Assembly: GCA_033030425.1 (NCBI GenBank)
Contig: JAUFSD010000003.1
Coordinates: 3,038,001 to 3,102,000 of the forward strand
Direction of reading: 5' to 3'
Source of the DNA: Verpa conica
Lineage: Eukaryota; Ascomycota; Pezizomycetes; Pezizales; Morchellaceae
DNA: 64,000 nucleotides
Part shown: piece after piece, positions 45,731 through 60,947 of the stretch
Layout of the letters: the number at the start of each line of letters is the position of its first letter
Position numbering within the stretch: position 1 is the first letter of the stretch
Translations under genes and position numbers: made by a program
The notes under the pieces: model-generated
Seen by the model: the letters and a program-made list of their open reading frames with translations, nothing else
What the model was told of the DNA's origin: nothing
Databases searched by the model: none

Positions 45731-46987
45731 AGGTTTTGGGACTACTACCAATTAATGGATTGTTTCGCGTCTAGTGTGCAAGTCGAGTGTAGTGAGTTTT
45801 TTTTTGGACATTATGGATTAAAAAAATATCCCCCGTTTGTACGACCTCGAAGCGACAAGTAGCTTTTATAAGTCAAACACTCTTCCTTTACAATAAGAAC
45901 AGGAGTTTCCAGTAGTTGTTGAAGGAAGGTGTCTGACTTGTGACTGAAGCTGCTCTGTCGTTTGCCGCATTATTACCGTGCCTTATAGTCACCCTCTCTA
46001 AAATTCTTTTTTCTTCTGACTTTCTTTTGTTTTTTTTATCCACATTTGTGTTAGTTTACTTTGTCTTCATGTGATTTCTTTTTTTTTTTTCTGGTGTTCA
46101 TGTAATTTTTCCTCGGAATTCTTTTTTTCATTAGGTCGAGAGAACTGGTGGGGTTCGGTAGATTAGGTAGTAGGCACAGTGAGCCTAAAAATACTAGGTG
46201 TCGTAAAGATTGATGACGGAAATTAACGATGGCGGAGGAATCTGAGTTAGTTCAAAGTTAGGAGCATCTAGGTGAGAGGGGTCTCAGTATAGGAGAGTTC
46301 TGCAGAGAATGTTATCACATTATTTTCGAATGTCTGTATGGCGCTGGGGGAGTCATTATTTTCATTATTTTTCATATTTCATTTCAAATCTTGTCTACTA
46401 TTATTTTATCTTTCCTTTTTGCTGCAAGACCTAAGTGTGTATGTACAAGTATTCGAGGAAAGGACAGGGAAAAGAGTCACGACCACAGGAAGGAGAGCTC
46501 TCTTATCCTTTTTTATATTATTATTATTGATTATTGTTATTATTATCTGCATTGAATCGACCGGCTTGTTGCGGGAGGTGCCCAGCAAAAAGGTTAAGAC
46601 AGCAGCCCAAGCCCCGAGGTTTGTTGTTCGCATGCGGTCTGGTTGCCGCACGCCCAGGCTGCCCAGAGGTTTGGCATCTGGGCGAAATTGCTCGGCGACA
46701 AATTCTCACCATGAGCCAGCGTTGTTGGATCTCTTGGTCTCTCGGCGCCGTGTGCTTCCCACATACCAGACATGGCCGGCTGGTTGAAAGGGAGAGGTCC
46801 TCTCCCTCCCTTTCCTTCTCATCCGCTTTGACTGAATTCCTCCCCCTGAAGCTTCTCCGAGACGGTATGGTCCTTGCCCGCCATCTTTCCCGGGTGATCG
46901 TTTTCTCGTCGTAGCTTATATCCATTTGTCGGTCGCGTTTTCATTACCACTCCCCCCCCCCCTTTCACGTCTTGCCCTGCAGCCTGC
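45731..46987. other. Spacer between CYC8 and membrane-protein gene
   Basis: 1.26 kb without a supported gene. T-rich tracts follow the CYC8 stop (45780-46120), probably including its terminator. Overlapping frames on both strands at 46400-46925 are of similar length and show no family resemblance, so none is annotated. A C10 run occurs at 46953-46963. Confidence 0.5.
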
Positions 46988-48006
46988 ATGACGCCTCCTC
47001 TTTCTCCGCCTCTAGCGGTCCATCATCCTGTCTCGACTCACCACCGGTCACACGAGATCCAGACGTCGCTTCCATCTGTCGGGACGCCGTTTACGCATCG
47101 CGAGAGCTCGCCCGCGGCACCGCGATCGCTGGATACCGAAGAGAAGGGATGCGTGGGGCCGGGGACTGATGGTAGTAACGAAGAGGGTGGGAGTGGTGGG
47201 AACGATGGTTGTAATGGTGGTGGGGTAGTAGCGGCGCCCAACATAGCCGTCACTTTCTCCGTTGGCACGCCGCAAGAGCAGCAACAAGGAAGAAGGCAGC
47301 AGCAGCACGTCGATTCGAGGGCAACGGTTAGAACGGAACGCAGCACACATCGCGCACCGTCAATTGAATCTGTTGATACGGTCGATGGTAGGGTTTCGAA
47401 TAATTCGAGAGAGGCGTCTTCTTATGTTTGGCGGGTTCTGGTAAGATTCCCATGTTTTTGTTTTTTTGTTTTTGTGGGGTTAGATGTGCTGTGGTGTACG
47501 GTTCATAAGGAATCACTCTGAATATCTGATGGCTAATAATCATCTTATAGGTATACCTTGCCTTCATCAATCCATTCCTATGCCTTCTATGCTCACTCTA
47601 CTCCATCCTTGTCCTCATGGCAGCCCTGATAACATATCCGATTCGTTCATTTCTCCTACCAAAAAACAACACCTTCTCAACCACACCCGGGTTATCCTAC
47701 CTCTTACTTCTACACATGCGCCTCATATACCCACAACCCTCCAACACGTCACATTCTGTCCTTCCCCTTGCTGAAGACTTTGACCCAGTACGACTAGTCC
47801 TTGTTCACCTCTTTGGCCCGTTCCTGGCCGGCTTCATCTCTGCCGCATCTTGGATATTGGTATTCGTGTGGATCTACACGGAGGTTCTCCTCGGTGAGAA
47901 AAATGACGGTCATGGTGCTGAGTACCGTGGTGTCATGTTTGTTAAGCGACGGTGGGAAGAATACATTCTCATTGCGCTGAAACCTAAGTCACTTGATGGT
48001 TACTGA
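46988..48006 (+). CDS. Conserved fungal membrane protein of unknown function
   Basis: Two exons, 46988-47440 and 47551-48006, join in phase 0 to 302 aa. The first half is polar and low in complexity (Ser, Gly, Gln, Thr) and probably disordered. The second exon holds two hydrophobic segments, LAFINPFLCLLCSLYSILVL and, after a stretch with LLLLHMRLIYPQPS, VLVHLFGPFLAGFISAASWI, which continues into a third helix-like VFVWIYTEVLLG. The C-terminus is charged (YRGVMFVKRRWEEYILIAL). I have the impression of seeing this arrangement in other filamentous ascomycetes without a named function, but cannot assign a family. Donor GTAAGA and acceptor TTATAG are clear. The first Met in frame was used; upstream in-frame starts cannot be excluded. 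Confidence 0.7.
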
Positions 48007-50916
48007 GGATTTAGTCCTTACTCGTTTTATTCTTCCTTCTCTATCCATTCCCCCCCCTCTCCTCCTCCTCCTCCTCCTCCTCCCTCCCTCTCTTCTTTCT
48101 TATTTATATTTATTCTTTTTGTGTGTGTGATGACGTTTGGGTTTCTTTTTTGGAGTGTATTGGATCTATTTTTTATTATTATTCTTATTTATTTATTTTC
48201 CCTCGGCGTTTATATTTATTTTTTTCCTGGAGGATTGAATGTTTAGTTATTTATGACTCTTTTAGAAGCGAAGTAGTTCAGCTTCCTTCTTTTTTTTTTC
48301 TTTTTTTCTTTTTCGGATGTTGTGTTTGTTCCGGCTCATACGTACAATTCTCCCAGAGTGAGAGAGAGAGAGAGAGCATATATGTTTCTCGTCATATTTA
48401 TAATTAGGCCTTTAGGGCCTTTTGATTGAGGAATGGAATAAAATATCTTGAAAATCACTTCTGCGTTACTGATATCGTGGCTGCTGTAAAAGAATAATTC
48501 GAGGAAGGGGGAGGGGGGGTTTCCGTAAAAGTATGTGGTTATTTTTGTAATTCTTATATACCGGGGTGAGATTTCTATAGGTTTATTTATATTAGGGGGG
48601 TATCAAGCCTTTCGGATCATCCCGGTCCTGATTCACTTGTATAGTAATATTATTATTATAGACATTCATTCCCCCTTCATACGTTATTCAACCCAAGTTT
48701 CTTTTTTCTTTTTCTTTTCTTCTTTATAAAAATAGAATGCTATAGAAAAAGCCAGAACAGATAAGAATCCCCCCCCCATCACCAGCCAACTTATTTATTC
48801 CATTCGGGAGGAACAAGGCCCCCCCTCTCTCAAACGCAGAAGAAGTATTATGTCGAAAACACATAGTTCAACTCTTTACGCGTAGATTCTAGAATAAACT
48901 TCTCCCTCCCCCCCCCTAATCAGCTACGCTAAGACATTGAGATAAAGTGTAAGATTAAACACGGACCTATAATGCACAGACACCCTGATTTGTTCCCGAA
49001 ACCCGGTCATGCCTCGGAAGTAAACCCCCCGAAGGTCTAAGCTGAAGATCTAAGACCTTCGAAAGAGAGAGGGGGATTAGGTATAACGTCATTGTTGTTA
49101 TTTTGTTAAGGCGGATGTGTCGGAAGGGTTCTATCTGGTTTAGTATGTATGTACCGCCTGTGGGGGGAGGGAAGGTTAGTACCTTTAATCTTGGTTGGCG
49201 GATGCATTAGAGACATAACGGGTATGCACGAGAATATATCCCTTTTTTTCTTCTTTTCGTGGGGTACCCCCCGGTTTGGTCTTGTTCTCTTTCTTTGGTG
49301 CTGTAATGTAGGGATCTAGTTTGGTACGTCTGTTATATATAATGAACTTGTATGTTCTGATGATATGTTTGGTGCCTATTCCTTTAATTATCGTGTGTTA
49401 GCTACTGATGTTATTACTAGCTTGATAGGTGTATAGAAGTACTAAAGTTTTCCACCGCACAATTACTTTCCAAGGGATGTCCCTTGAACTCAAATAACCC
49501 CAGGATTGAAAGCCGGGCAGTAAATGTTTGAATGCCTTTGGTACGTATTTACTCTTATTTGGTAAAGGGTAGTTTATTGCCTCGGTAAGGTATGAATGTC
49601 TTCATTTTTCCCAACCCAATTACCAGGAGTCGATGTTGTCTAACATAGCTTATTCCTTAACGAGTTAATGTTGCGATCTATTTAGCTTTCTGGAATGTGA
49701 GTTACCAAAATAATGAATGGTGTGGTTGACTTGTGGTAGCTGCATCAGATACCATAGGACGGCGTCATTATTTTTCATTGACTGCATACCTGAATCTGAT
49801 GGCTTCCTATTTGAATAGATTTGGCAGGATGGGGAGTCTGTCTTGAGCTTTCATGTGGATCTAATTTGGGTATCCATATCTAGCTTGTCATTTTCTTCGC
49901 CTGTCTGTTTCCTATGAATGTGTAGGCGCGTCTGGTATACGTTTTAAGGGCCTATAATTATAGCGAACTGCGCTTCTTTTAGTCTGGTCCCCCCACTCTC
50001 GCTTTAAATATTAACAAACACTTCAGAGAATACTCACTTTAAAAGGTACGACTATTCAGTAACTATTTCCTCCTCCAGAAGACCTCGTCTTCATCCATAC
50101 ATGTGTTGTATTGTATAACTGTTCTTTCGAATCCATTTTTCTTGACTGTTGGCTTTTCATTCTTCTCGCCATCATGGCGCGTCTTTAGGTGTGATAACCG
50201 CAAAAACAAAAGAGGTATAATACCCCTAGAATCCCGCAAATTTGCTAATTGTGCCTTTCTTGGTTTGATGGCCTCTCACTTGAGTTTTACGCCAACCACC
50301 AACCAAGATCTGTAGAAAATGGAGGGAATGTGACGGAGGGAAGGAGGTAGAGGGGGATATAATTCTGTGAGAATTATTTCATTGTGGTTGGGGTGATTAA
50401 TAGGCAAGAAGTAAAGGAAGTATTCTCGCATTGAATACAGTAGAGAGGAGCTTGTTTTGAAGACAAGGGCGTGGGTGGATTACGGGATCTATGGGAATTT
50501 TAGGAGAAGAAAAGCAGGAAGCCGGAGGTAGGGCGGGCATGGGCTGACGTTGGGGGACGTGAGCTAGCAGGGGCGGGCATGGCGGCCTTATATCAACGGC
50601 CTAATGAGGTAAATGAGCGTCTATACATCCCCGTAAAGAAACTTCATACACCCCAGCAATAAAATAGAAGGCATTAGTCTCGCATTGTTTGTCTCTTCAA
50701 GTACCCGCTTGGGTTTGGTGTCGGGAATAATCATATCCAGTCACTCAGGGCTGTTTGCTTTCTTGACTCTTTATCCTAACGGCTAGAGATGTACTACCCC
50801 GGAATTCATATATAGATTGCTCTAAGCAGTTATTCTTGAGTAGGTTATCTCACCTTACACCACAATCTCAAGAAAAGTGGAGTAAAATTCTAAAAGTTTT
50901 GGATATATCTACCTGT
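48007..50916. other. AT-rich intergenic region
   Basis: 2.9 kb without a recognised gene. It starts with a CTC triplet array (48058-48085) and long T-rich tracts, followed by a GAGA run near 48358-48376. From 49 kb onward it is plain AT-rich DNA with no convincing frame. Confidence 0.5.
48058..48085. repeat. CTC/TCC microsatellite
   Basis: About eight TCC/CTC units just after the membrane-protein stop codon, within the probable 3' untranslated region. Confidence 0.8.
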
Positions 50917-52545
<1,629 letters not shown>

Positions 52546-53476
52546 CTCAAATTCGTTTTTTTCCTAGGTGGGGGGGGGGTGGTGGTGTTGAACTTTTTTG
52601 ACGTTGACGTTTAGCGGCTCTGCTGCATGTGTCTTTTCCGTATCCCTAACCCTGACCAGACTGGTGGGTTCGATCATTGACAGTCGGGACTGAATCATGC
52701 AGCGTCACCCGCAGGACGCATATTCCGATGCCCCGTGTTACGTGGGACTACGGGGTGAGGTGATCACAGCCCTGAGACACTAGGTTTTATGTTATGAGAC
52801 GAGTGGTAGGTAATTTTGATGTATGCATATAACGGTAACTGTAATATGAACAATCAGGAAGTAGAGACGAACCACACACATGTAGTCAAGGAACCCCCAA
52901 AGCAGAGAGAAATAACCCGATAACCCGTAAAAGTCACATACCGATGAACGTGATCACAAAATACCCAAAAATGCTGAAATTAGAGTTTCCATCCCGACCC
53001 CAATATCAAGCTTTAGTATTCTCGACTAAATACACCGATAAATAAACGGCTATATTTACTTGTATATCTTAAGTCCTTATAACCCAACCCTCAAATGAAA
53101 AAAATGACCCTCCTTCCCACCTTTCCCTCCCACACGACACCGTTTTAAAGAATCCTAAGTCCCGAAAAATAAAATTCGTAAAAGTATCCCCGCATAACCG
53201 TCATCCCTAAGATATAATAACAAAAGAAAAATATCCCTAATATAGTAGAAAAAAAAAGAAAATAGTAATCCCTCCCAAACCCGGTAATATAAAAAAAACA
53301 AATGTAGAAAATGTCCATAAACCCATATAGGGAAACAGATATACAGAAGCTTGCACTCGCTACAAAAAAAAGGAAATCAAAGCCAAGCTAAGTGGGGCAA
53401 TGTTCCACCACCGCCGTCAAAAAGGAAGGGGGGAAAAGAAAAGTCGTTAAACATTTCCACGCATCCTCCCAGCCGC
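52546..53476. other. Spacer between mitochondrial PheRS and ADAM protease
   Basis: 930 bases, no gene. The left part includes the probable PheRS promoter and a G10 run near 52571. A GGGTTCGATCATTG near 52666 recalls a tRNA T-arm, but no matching acceptor or anticodon arms are present. The rest is AT-rich. Confidence 0.5.
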
Positions 53477-56379
53477 TTAGGCATACCTAACGCTCTGCTG
53501 CTGCTGGTACGGATTTGGTGGTCCTTGCGCTCCCCCCGGATACCCTCCTTGCCCCCTACTCCTATTGCTCCCCCGTCTCCCACTATACCCTGGTGGTGGA
53601 GGCATCGGATACACTGGTGGTGCACCGTTGTAACCATTGTTTTGCCAGCGGGGATCATGTGCTTGCACAAAGTTCCCCTGGGGTATCTTCTTTGCTGGGC
53701 GACGACGGCAACGGGAATAGCAGCATGATAAGACTGAGAATAGAATGAGTGCACCGACCGCAGCGCCAACACCTATTACTATGTTTTTATTCTGTATTGA
53801 AATGTTAGTATACGAGTACTTGCATATGTGGAGAGAGGGGAAGCGTACTCTTGAGATCCAACTCCTAACCTCACCCAGCGCGCTTGCACCGGAGCATACA
53901 CCATTCTTGCAAGTACCATCTCCCGAACAAGGTGTTCCATCGAGGAAGTTCTGCTGCATGCCAAAGCATGTGTTGGCTCCGAACTCCGGGGACGCGCATG
54001 TAAGCTGGCAGTTTGTGTTATCGCAGGAAGAAGTATCGTTTGCACTCGAGTATTGGCCCATAATTGTTTGGCATTGTTGATCGCGGGAGGTGCATTGACC
54101 ACTTGCGCATTTGAGACCACTGCCACAATCCGTGCCTGTGTTTGTTAGTTAAGTATAGAAGAATTGAGTTTGGATTTCTTCGTCTTTGGGTAGGAAGGGT
54201 AGGTGCGTATGGAATGGGTTACTCACCATCTTTAGCAACGATATCTGTGGGGCAAGTTGAGGCGTTCCCGGGACACATTTCGGGCGGGTCGCAAGCGCCA
54301 TTGCTTGCGCGGCAGACCACACTTGCTGCAGCAAACTGGCATCCACGGCAGCAGTCCTCGTTTGCATCACTACCAACTTGTTAGCCTAACTATCCCATGA
54401 TTATACATAAAAAACCAGTCTAGACAGGAAATAGAACATACTCGCATATCGCATTCTGAGCAAACTTGCATGTGGTCGGGTTACAGCATGCATTAGTCCC
54501 GCACCCCTCGGTGCCACCACAGTCACAGTCCTCGCCTTCTTCGACGATACCGTTACCGCATTCATTTTTGGTGATGACGGTGACGTCTTTATTAGAAGAT
54601 AGACAAGATGTACTGACGCTACGACGTTTGAACGCTGAACAGATGTTTCCTACTGAGCAACTGACTAGGTGTGAGCGGAGAGTTGCTTTTGGGGTTTAGG
54701 ATATACATACGGACTGAACTGTTCAATCTGATCACTTGTCGATGGATTCATCAGATACCTCCCGCCAGCATCACAAGTTGTAGAACTGAGCGGGCAGCAC
54801 ATGGATGCAGATACGGTGTTAGAGGTAGTACATGTTGTTGATGTGCAATCGTGTACAGCACCCATGGTATGTCCGATCTCGTGTGCGATAACTTTCCACT
54901 CAGTTGAGGTTCTGGCAATGACGTTGGCTCCGCTGACAGTCTGCGTATCTTGGGTTTGTGCATCCTTCACGCAAAGCTGTCCAAGCCACGCCAAACCAAC
55001 GGATGCACCAGTCTCACAAGTAGTCAATAATGTCCAGAGAGCATTAGAATCATTTCGAGTACCTCTCCATGCAGAAAAAAGGTTGAGACGGTCTTCGATT
55101 GTGACATTATTGGAGCATGGTAAATTCCAGGCTGCAGTTGCAGGTGCAGTACCAGGGCAGTTTTCGGGGGTGATAACGAGGGTTGATAAACCAAGAGTGA
55201 TATTGAAAGTTTTTTCAAATAAATTAGAACTATTGGAAAGTTAGCGCCTCCTCCCAAATGTACTGTGAGGGGAACATACGCTGAGTTAATCTGAGAAATG
55301 ATATTTGTCCTTGCAAGCTCCTCACTATCGAAATCAGCAGTATAGGTGCAATCCGTAGCAACCCCAATTAAGGCGACCATTCGGGTTGTTGGGCAGCCGT
55401 CTGTGCTCCCAATAGTAGTCTTCAAGTTTACACCAGCAGAATTTCCCGACCCTCCAGTGAAACCATCGCCCCCGTCTACCTGCCTTTTCGTCAATCCTCC
55501 CTGGAACAAGCTTTCAAGTCCAAAATTACCCCACCCAGTTTTTGGAATCGGATCAAGAATCATCTTGTTGATGGGGTTTCCCGGCTGAACGTTGAACCCC
55601 AGCCTGTCGGAAGGGCACATAACGTCGAGTTCCCCATCCTGGATACCAAAACCCCTTCCAACGATCCCTTCAACATCTCTCCCCGCAAGACCCTGATACT
55701 TGAATCCACTCTCCACATCCGAGTCCCTAAACACAACCATCGATTCACCATCGTCCAAATTCACCAATGGATCCAAATAGTGCCGAGTCTTTATAAATGT
55801 CGATGCAAGCTGAATATGATGCGCATCATGATTCAACGTGAATGCACCCTCAAACAATGGACTTTTTCCATCCTTTCTAACCATTACTCTCGCCCATCCA
55901 GCATGATACCATCCATCCTCATCCCTCAGCCAAGACTCCCCCCTGTACACCTTGTAATCGCGACGGTTTATCGGTTCTGTGCGAGCGATGTTTCCATCTT
56001 CATCTACATACTCGACCTGCGCATGTTCGGGTAAAATATCATGATTCGGCTCGAGCGAGAACTTGACATCCTGTTCACCATCATGGAGCCGGAACTCTAT
56101 ATCGAAGGATGAATGCGAGTGCACTCGATTCGACGGGGTAAGGATCTTTGCATCCTCAACTAATGTCACGTATGATACAGGACCCCGATGTTGCGAATGA
56201 CCTATACGTATAAAAGAAAAACCATCCCTCTCAAGTTAGATTTCTTGCTAATTCTCCCCCGCTGGCCGGTCGGATTTATCCCGGAGATATGAAGGTCTCG
56301 TTTACATACCCAGAACAACGTCTATTACAAACACATGAAGTCCAGCAAGGAACCAGAATAACCGTGGTGGTAAGCGCAT
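53477..56379 (-). CDS. Membrane-anchored ADAM metalloprotease with disintegrin domain
   Basis: Seven exons on the minus strand, 56379-56310, 56201-55280, 55229-54711, 54660-54442, 54369-54227, 54135-53870 and 53791-53477, give 817 aa. Domains in order: signal peptide (MRLPPRLFWFLAGLHVFVID), propeptide with a kexin-type KR site at about 262-263, a reprolysin-type catalytic domain with HEIGHTMGAVHD (zinc ligands about H447, H451, H457; Glu448), a Cys-rich disintegrin domain (ECGNGIVEEGEDCDCG, CCRGCQF, CDPPEMCPG), a Cys-rich stretch, a transmembrane helix (IVIGVGAAVGALILFSVL, about 717-734) and a Pro/Gly/Gln-rich cytoplasmic tail. This matches fungal ADM-B-type proteins, which process surface or secreted proteins. 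Substrates are unknown. Intron 1 directly follows the signal peptide. Confidence 0.95.
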
Positions 56380-59300
56380 ATTTGCGTATCAATAAAATAA
56401 AGAAAGCAGCCTGAAGAGTTGTGGAAGTGGATGAGATGTGAGGAGAGGGAGGAGGAAGGGTGAGTTAAAGTCGAGTGAGCGAAGATAGTGTATTACTATT
56501 ATCAGCGCCGCAGCCGGGTATTCCAAGCCGATTTAGACTAGAGTCCTCAGGTGTAGCCGACCAGCGGGAAGGCTAAGTAAAGAGCGAGAAAATTGAATTT
56601 CGAGGGGTCGGTTGAGCGAAACAAACAACGAAGGGCGCTTTCAATAGTAAGCTGGCGCGGTCACCAGTAGCGGTGACTGGGATGGCAATGGCTTCACGAG
56701 AGGGCCGACCGAAAAGAATAAAGACGAAATAAAACCAGAAATAAAAATTAGAGTATTGATACAGAGTAAATTTTAAAAGACAAAAATACGGAGAGGGGGG
56801 GAAGAAGAGATTGAGAGAGAGCAAGAGTATGTAGTAGTGGCAAGTAATCAAAGAGCTCAACAACAACACCGCAAGACCCTCCAACCCCAAGGCGCTGGTT
56901 CCTCGCTCAGAGGATATTGTGAGCGTGCAGCGCAGACGTAAAACGAAACGAATGAACGCACCGAGAAGGCGCAGCTGCTCAGATTCGGAAAATCGGAGCA
57001 GACAAATGCAAGGTTGCTGGCGAGTGTGGACGATGGATGGGGGAACAAGAGCTTGGAGGGGCAACCGTAGCAACCGCCGTGCAGCACCCACGAGAGATCG
57101 TCTCCATCCTTAAACAGGAAAAGGGAGGCGCCCTGTCTCGGTCGAAACACGCGTCCATCGTGAGAAGACCCCTTGCTTAGAGTCTGACACGCCTGGCCTT
57201 TGCTTTTGTCGGTTGGGCCCTGGAGAATTACATTTACTCTAAATCCGAGAAGATAGGGTACCTGGCCGGGACCCTTTCATCTTGCCTTTCGGTGCTGCCA
57301 CACACCCGTAAGGCAGCGATACATACAGCAGAGCAGAGCAGAGTAGACCCAGATGTGCACCCCAGAGCCTCTTAGCCTATTGCCCTACTGCCTACAGCAC
57401 TGGTCACAGCGTGGAATGACGCTGACGCGTCTCCTGCGCCAACCCGGCAACTCGGCCAACGCTAAAGCCACACGGCTGCGTCACATCCGAAAACCTCCCC
57501 TCCCCCCAACCCTATCCTCACCGCCATGGCCACCATACGGAGAAAAGGAAAGGACTCTCTAGGAAGCCGAGCCTCAACCGCCACTGAGCCCAAGATCTTG
57601 GGACCCCCAAGTCCTTCTTTACCTAGATAGAGGGCTTCTAGTCCCCCCGATATAGAAGTTCTGGGCCGATGAAACAGACATGTGAGAGTCTTGGACGGTC
57701 ATAAGGCCCATACTGAAATCAGGATTACGACGCCAGAGTTTACAAACGCAAATCTTGGATCTCTTGGAAGGTATCTAGTTTTTCAAGCAGCCAAGTGAGA
57801 AATGCAATATAATCAGCGTTCCAAATGCCGCATTCGTTGGTAAGTCCGTGACAACTATTGCATGTAAATATTTTTAAGTTTAAACACATGTATCACAGCC
57901 ACAAGGAGGGGAGGGGAGGGGTGAAAGCCCAACGATACTCTACATGTATCCACCAACCGAGAAAAACACATTAGCCTCTGAAATAACCATAATAGACAGC
58001 GGACCCTAGAATAGGTGACACCCTGTAGAAACTTTATTGGTTTCCTGTGTACCTGAGGGCCGAGGGAGGGAAAAACACATTTACTATGAGTGGAGTGTCC
58101 CCCCCCCTCCATTACCAATTCTTCAGTAATCGCTAGGATTGGGAATAACTGACCCATATCACACTTGCCGGGAAAAACGCTTAAAGTATCTCTCATGCGA
58201 CTTTTGTAAGTAAGAAAAGAGGGAAACTCCTTTAGAACAAGACAAGCACTAATGGTAAAATTAGACCTCATCACTAATCTCACAGGCCAGGGGTAACTAG
58301 TATACCCCCCCCCCTCAGTCTTCTCAAAAGGGATATATGATACAACTTACCAACACGTGCACCAATCACGAAACTGGCAGCAGCAGCTAACATCAAACAT
58401 CCTCCCCATCTCCCACCAACGAATAATGTCTAACCTCCAACACGGCTATTGGAGAGTACTGGTCCAATTCACAATGCTTCGCTTTTCGGATTATCTCCCC
58501 TATTAGTTCTCGTTATAAGCCCCTGTAGCAAATGCCAAAGGCTAATTTCACCTGCCGAATTCCGTCCCTGGCCGGCAATCCGAGTATGAGACACTGGTGA
58601 TAACATGGTAGTATTAGACCAGCTAGTTTGGTAGCTAGGCAGAATGGGTACTCCCGCTGGTCCCCATGGGTGTAAAACTGAAGCACAACCCTTGATTCCG
58701 GTAGCGAAATTTAAACAAAGCATACTTAGAGTTTTATATCAGATGAGAAGGCAATAACTGAACAGACTGAGCCTGGAATGTCAGGCAATATGAGCGAGTG
58801 ACCGATGGTGACTCTAGCCTGGCTTCTAGTAGATTGGCTAAGAAGCTGCGGGGAAGCATAGTAAGCCTTGTTAAGCCGTTATGATCCATTTCGACCTATT
58901 GGCCCTACTAACGGTTAGTTCTTTTTTGTCTTACTGCATGTGATTTGTCAGTCAGACTGGTAATCCACTCACATGTGTATATATAAATACGCGCGACTTG
59001 GGAACTTCCTATCCAGGAAAAAGGAAAAAGGACCTCGACGGTATTCCTTGGCCTGACGAAATACTTCCGGGTAGGGGGGAATTATTACTTGATTTTTTTC
59101 TTTCTTTCTTTCCCTGCATGACTTGATGGTTGATGGGGCGCACACACTCCTAGATTCCAGCCAATAAATCATACACATTACATGGGGCCCGTCTTGCCCG
59201 TGCGAACTCTGCGGTAGTTTCTAGGCAATTTAAGACAAACTAAATCATTCAGTACTTCTAATCCCAGCGCTCGGCGAGCTCTCCCCGAGGGAGAAGAAAA

Positions 59301-60945
59301 AAACACTTGTCGTTTTATACCGTGGCCACTCTCCTTCCATTCCTGTATCATACCAAGAGTAGGGGAGGGAACCTAGAAGAATACACTCACTAGCTAACTG
59401 CAGGGCCATTCCCGTGCGCAAGAACTCGGTCTCTGATCAGGATACTATTGGCCGTACTCATCCAAGCCCCTCAAAATACGATATTAGCTTAAGGCTCCAC
59501 ATAAAAAGCAATCTTGGCATATCATGCATACACCCCACATCGTTTAGCCAATTAATAACCTGTCTCTTATCACCCGCATGCTAAAGATGGCTTTTTCCCC
59601 AACAGCAGAACTCCTTTACTCTGTTCCACTGCCAATCCCACCACAACTACCTCTTAAACAGAGGGAGCTAAAGGGTTCCTTCCAGTGTCTTTCTTCTTAG
59701 TAGTCAAAACCACGTATCCTTGCGGAATCGTTAATGCGCCTGTTGACGGCACGATTACCGTTCCGTTCGGCAATACCATCGCCGGGCTATTTATGGCGAC
59801 GCAAATAGCGGCGGTGCTAGAATTTAAAGCAGTATATCTACGGACTAAAACCGGTACGGCAACTTAAGCCATGGGAAACCGGCTCCTATAGAGAGAGAGA
59901 GAGGGATACATACTTTTCTGGTCTTTTCCCCTTCTACTTGTTTTTGCTAAGATGCTCCAAATATCCTCCTTTAAAACAGTAACCAGGGATGGCGTGGAAA
60001 TAGATATAGTACTAGAGATGACTGTGTACTCTCGTCTCGATAAGGATAGGTGGTCAAGTGGTTCTGAGAAGCGCTCTGCCAAGGTTCTCGGCGATCACTT
60101 GAGCCGCACTTGAGCCGCAAGGGGAAAGTGTGGTTAGTGGCACAGTGACTTAGCCAGCTTTATTTTGGTAAGCGCTTCAGAACATTCCGTGCAGCATCTC
60201 GGCTCTGGTGCACCTTTCGTTGGTAGGTAAGTATAGTATGAGACCTACCCAAGTATTGAAAGGTATCAGATAATCTTCTCTATTGCCCTCAGGGCTGGTA
60301 AGCCATCTTCATTCTTGAAGAAATGAGGTATACCTGTAGTGGGGTTGGGTGGGGGTGATACAGCAAAGATGTAAAATCTGGAGGCTTGAGAGTAATCATC
60401 AAAGTGTCAGGTGACGCTTAATTTAAGGAAAAGTCCACACTCAAGAGCTCTAGAGTCTACTTTAGGTATGAGCACATATACTGTACGATTTTTCTAGTGT
60501 GTGTTGTATTTTAATCTTATAGTAACGCCACATATATAGCCTATATTGCTGCTCGTACCATACTCGACCGTTTCCAGAAGCAACCTCCACAAATCCAGAC
60601 CAGCTCCTTTCACATCTGCTAACAGATCTAACAGAGTAATCAAGCTTGTTCTTAGGATCTTCAGATAGACATTTGTATGGGGGAACAGATCGGATATGCA
60701 TTCTAGGTTCAGACAAAAACCTCTAACATAGCCCCACAAGAAGCAGGGTTTTTTTTAGGGTGGTATCCATTCTTTGGGAGCTTTCATTTAAATGGTTTCT
60801 ATACAAGATTTTCTCGATTGGCCTAGATTTATGCCATACCGTATTCGTAATCGGCTAACGTCTGGAAACCAACCAGACCTATATACAATACTAACTGTAC
60901 TGAGATTTATGTATTTGTACGCCTAGTCGATCACCCGATTACAAG
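56380..60945. other. Gene-poor AT-rich region with isolated GC-richer patches
   Basis: 4.6 kb with no recognised gene. The left end (to about 57.3 kb) probably includes the ADAM promoter. Polypurine and polypyrimidine runs occur near 56760-56830 and 57900-57925. TACATGTA is at 57941-57948. A GC-richer patch at 59730-59865 sits in a short open frame without start context or family resemblance. Confidence 0.45.
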
Positions 60946-60947
60946 TA

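Noticed and set aside
46338..46925. Overlapping frames of 126-149 codons on both strands
   Set aside because: Equal-length frames on both strands, no domain, no splice pattern linking to a neighbour.
52640..52715. tRNA-like T-arm GGGTTCGATCATTG
   Set aside because: No complementary acceptor stem, anticodon arm or CCA-adjacent pairing could be found.
56573..57150. 172-codon and 97-codon minus frames upstream of the ADAM gene
   Set aside because: No family resemblance, T-rich composition in part and overlapping frames on both strands; more likely promoter DNA.
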